57,768 bases of DNA, from assembly GCA_002733495.1 (NCBI GenBank), contig NVVV01000009.1:1-57768 (forward strand), written 5' to 3'. Below the pieces are notes generated by a model that was not told the origin of the DNA, made no database searches, and saw only the letters and a list, made by a program, of their open reading frames with translations. Below are positions 55,698 through 57,768 of the stretch, one piece after another. This DNA comes from Robiginitomaculum sp. GTDB lineage: Bacteria > Pseudomonadota > Alphaproteobacteria > Caulobacterales > Maricaulaceae. The stretch's first letter is position 1; every line of letters starts with the position of its first letter. A program made the translations under genes and the position numbers.

Positions 55698-56690
55698 TTA
55701 GGCGACTTGCACCCGGGCGGCGCTTTCGGGAAGGTCTTGCGCAAAGGCGCGTTGATAAAACTCTGAGATTACCGGGCGTTCCATTTCATCGCATTTGTTC
55801 AAAAAGGTCAGGCGGAAAGCCTCGGCGGTATCGCCATCAAAAATTTCCGTGTTCTCGGCCCATGTCAGCACGGTGCGTGGACTCATAACGGTAGAAATAT
55901 CGCCATTCATAAAGGCATTGCGGCTCATATCCGCAACACGCACCATGGCCTTGATAATCTCGCGCCCCGCAGCATCCTGCATGGTCGGCATTTTAGCGGC
56001 AATGATCTCTTCTTCGACATCATGATCCAGATAATTCAAGGTGGCGACAATAGACCAGCGGTCCATCTGTCCCTGATTAAGCTGTTGTGTGCCATGATAA
56101 AGCCCGGTCGCATCGCCAAGGCCCACGGTATTGGTGGTCGAAAACAGGCGAAAGTTTGGATTGGCGCGAATGACTTTGTTTTGATCCAGCAAGGTCAGCT
56201 TGCCGGACACCTCCAGCACCCGCTGGATCACAAACATCACATCCGGACGACCCGCATCATATTCATCAAACACCAAAGCCACCGGGCGCTGCAGTGCCCA
56301 GGGCAGCAGGCCTTCGCGAAATTCGGTCACTTGCTGACCCTCTTTCAGCACAATGGCGTCCTTGCCCACAAGGTCGATACGGCTGATATGGCTATCCAGA
56401 TTTACCCGGACCATGGGCCAGTTCAGCCGCGCCGCCACTTGTTCGATATGGGTAGATTTACCTGTGCCGTGATAGCCCTGCACCATCACCCGGCGATTGT
56501 GGGCAAAGCCGGCCAATATCGCCCGCGTGGTCAGGGGATCAAATTTATAGGCCGGATCGGTATCGGGCACATATTCATTAGGTTGGCTAAATGCCGGAAC
56601 CTTGTCCTTGCTTTCAAAGCCAAAGGTGTCAGCGACACTGACTTCAATATCGGGTGACCAAATGGGAAAAGCGGGATCGTGTTCTGACAT
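55698..56690 (-). CDS. cobS: CobS-like AAA+ cobaltochelatase subunit
   Basis: A 330-residue AAA+ ATPase. Walker A is GYHGTGKS, Walker B is LVFDEYDAG, and sensor regions are [11 protein letters not shown] and the Arg-containing QMDRWS. Together with CobT it forms a hexameric ATPase motor resembling Mg-chelatase BchI/BchD. It is the upstream gene of the cobS-cobT operon. No cobN is in the window. Confidence 0.92.
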   Translation of the reverse strand: MSEHDPAFPIWSPDIEVSVADTFGFESKDKVPAFSQPNEYVPDTDPAYKFDPLTTRAILAGFAHNRRVMVQGYHGTGKSTHIEQVAARLNWPMVRVNLDSHISRIDLVGKDAIVLKEGQQVTEFREGLLPWALQRPVALVFDEYDAGRPDVMFVIQRVLEVSGKLTLLDQNKVIRANPNFRLFSTTNTVGLGDATGLYHGTQQLNQGQMDRWSIVATLNYLDHDVEEEIIAAKMPTMQDAAGREIIKAMVRVADMSRNAFMNGDISTVMSPRTVLTWAENTEIFDGDTAEAFRLTFLNKCDEMERPVISEFYQRAFAQDLPESAARVQVA

Positions 56691-56756
56691 AATACATACT
56701 CGTGTGTTTTACGCGTTTAAAATAAACGTCCTCTATGCGCCTGTGCGCCCAGCGCT

Positions 56757-57356
56757 TCAAGCCAGTCGCGACGTTTTCAGGACCTGATAGGCCCGGATCA
56801 CCTGTTGCAGGCGCTCTTCGGTGGACCGATCCCCCTTATTGGCATCCGGGTGGTATTGCTTGACCAGTTTCAAATAGCGGGCGCGGATAATCCTCGCCCC
56901 CGAATCATAGTCCAGCCCCAGCGTATCCATAGCCAAGCTTTGCAAACGCCCGAGGCTGCGTTTGCGTTCATCAACCTCACCAGACACTTTTTCGCCCATA
57001 ATGCCGAACGTATCTTTGAAGCGTCCGCCCTTGGCGTGCACCCCCTTGCCATCAAGATTGCGGTTCATATTCCAGGTTGGGCGATTACCCGTCGCCTGGT
57101 CGGCCTGATAAGAGCGCACCGCGCCATCGCTCATGCCATGGAAAAAATTCCATGTTTTATTGTATTGGGCAGCGTGTTTTTTACAGAAGTAAAAAAATTC
57201 ATTGATCTTGTCTGGTGATTGCGGTGCCTTGCAATCACCTTTGGTGACACAGCCGTCCCATTCACATTCCTGATCGCCTTTTTTGGCGTCGTCCTTGCCC
57301 GGCGGTTTGACGCGTATGTCAAAAAGCTTGGGCTCGTATTCAAAATCATCATCCAT
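56757..57356 (-). CDS. J-domain protein with N-terminal Cys motif
   Basis: A 199-residue protein. The C-terminal J domain has ARYLKLVKQYHPDANKGD with the HPD motif; an atypical position at the C-terminus. The N-terminal part has CEWDGCVTKGDC and a further Cys (FFYFCKKH), a zinc-binding-like set. It is a putative DnaK co-chaperone. This form beside cobS and bolA is common in alphaproteobacteria. It is divergent from bolA over 51 bases. Confidence 0.88.
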   Translation of the reverse strand: MDDDFEYEPKLFDIRVKPPGKDDAKKGDQECEWDGCVTKGDCKAPQSPDKINEFFYFCKKHAAQYNKTWNFFHGMSDGAVRSYQADQATGNRPTWNMNRNLDGKGVHAKGGRFKDTFGIMGEKVSGEVDERKRSLGRLQSLAMDTLGLDYDSGARIIRARYLKLVKQYHPDANKGDRSTEERLQQVIRAYQVLKTSRLA

Positions 57357-57407
57357 GCCCCCATATTACCAAGGCACTTTGATAAACGTCTATGGGGCAA
57401 AACACAT

Positions 57408-57680
57408 ATGAGTGAAATGGCAGCAGCAATTGAGGCAAAATTACGGACGGCATTTTCGCCGCAAACCCTGGACGTGCGTGATGTTTCCCATCAGCACGCC
57501 GGCCATGCCGGGGCGCGGCCCGGTGGGCAAACCCATTTTGAGGTTGAAATTACCGCAGAACATTTCAATGGCTTAAGCCGCGTTGCGGCGCATCGCGCCA
57601 TTATGGCCGAGCTAGGCGAAGAGTTTTCCAGCACACTGCATGCCTTGAACATCAAGGCAAAAGGTGTGAGTGAAGGCTGA
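57408..57680 (+). CDS. BolA-family protein
   Basis: A 90-residue BolA protein: an N-terminal helix (MSEMAAAIEAKLRTAFSP), HFEVEITAEHFNGLSRVAAHRAIM with the conserved His, and LHALNIKAKG at the end. BolA proteins bind [2Fe-2S] clusters with monothiol glutaredoxins. I take the ATG at 57408, as the long in-frame upstream extension lies inside the divergent J-protein gene. Confidence 0.93.
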   Translation: MSEMAAAIEAKLRTAFSPQTLDVRDVSHQHAGHAGARPGGQTHFEVEITAEHFNGLSRVAAHRAIMAELGEEFSSTLHALNIKAKGVSEG

Positions 57681-57713
57681 CACCTTCATACGCGTAAAGT
57701 CAGAGAAAAAAAA

Positions 57714-57768
57714 TGGCACAGGATCAGACCGGCGAATCACATTTCGAATCGCCCCGCGATCAGGTGAA
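57714..57768 (+). CDS. 5' end of an unidentified gene (cut by window edge)
   Basis: An ATG at 57714, 33 bases after the bolA stop, opens a frame reading MAQDQTGESHFESPRDQV to the window edge. Purine-rich AGAGAAAAA precedes it. Too short to recognise; a bolA-linked glutaredoxin often occurs at this place, but this N-terminus does not show it. Confidence 0.35.

Noticed and set aside
53817..56690. cobS-cobT as proof of cobalamin synthesis
   Set aside because: The pair is kept in many alphaproteobacteria without the rest of the route, and no cobN or other cob gene lies in the window.

Overview
The window is chromosomal DNA from a free-living alphaproteobacterium. Several gene sets are typical of that class: an F1-only ATP synthase operon (delta-alpha-gamma-beta-epsilon, with no F0 genes attached), an Irr-type Fur regulator beside fabA-fabB-fabI, the helicase/S4/ferredoxin/CarD group, cobS-cobT beside a J-domain protein and BolA, and a PodJ-like polar protein. 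I cannot fix the order or genus from sequence alone. Most genes are housekeeping genes with a uniform, moderately GC-rich base composition.

Layout. 1-95 is the right end of an IS5-like insertion sequence. 128-5631 holds an AhpD-like protein, a VanZ-like protein, a secreted peptidoglycan-binding protein, a small lipoprotein, an MscS channel, a TPR protein and MoeB. 5634-8625 holds a metallo-beta-lactamase-fold hydrolase, a 2-hydroxyacid dehydrogenase, an SH3 lipoprotein and Irr. 8854-11444 is fabA-fabB-fabI, for unsaturated fatty acid synthesis. 11708-16122 is fsa-DUF484-xerC, divergent from priA. 16294-18237 is a hybrid histidine kinase. 18530-23644 is the F1 operon, with a small broken gene between atpD and atpC. 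23662-29132 holds a DUF2332 protein, an iodotyrosine-deiodinase-like nitroreductase, the PodJ-like protein and a TfoX-N protein.

29218-34234 is the main accessory locus. A TetR regulator has an operator-like palindrome inside its own promoter. It is followed by a one-polypeptide alpha/beta-hydrolase + glycosyltransferase fusion, a methyltransferase, a secreted protein of unknown function and a DoxX-like membrane protein. 34425-35438 is an AT-rich two-gene islet: an orphan antitoxin-type XRE regulator and a uracil-DNA-glycosylase-like protein.

35549-42323 holds a thiolase, a TPR protein, a flavin monooxygenase, queC-queE-queD (preQ0 synthesis) and a fatty acid desaturase. A tRNA-Arg(CCT) lies at 42473-42549. 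42693-48658 holds PhnA/YjdM, an AraC regulator, a CPBP protease, a degenerate nuclease-fold protein, CarD, FdxA, a TerB-like protein, a class II aldolase and an S4 protein. 48655-57768 holds the SUV3-like helicase, rpmB, an amidohydrolase, cobT-cobS, a J-domain protein, bolA and the start of one more gene.

Convergent gene pairs follow a striking pattern. Either their stop codons abut or overlap, or the gap is filled by inverted pairs of dispersed palindromic repeats or a hairpin. One such repeat runs into cobT and supplies its stop codon. Other oddities are an in-frame amber codon in a CPWSG-type Cys-rich gene of the atp operon, a PriA missing three of four ligands of its second zinc site, a QueD lacking the catalytic Cys, and an SNase-fold protein lacking its acidic catalytic residues.
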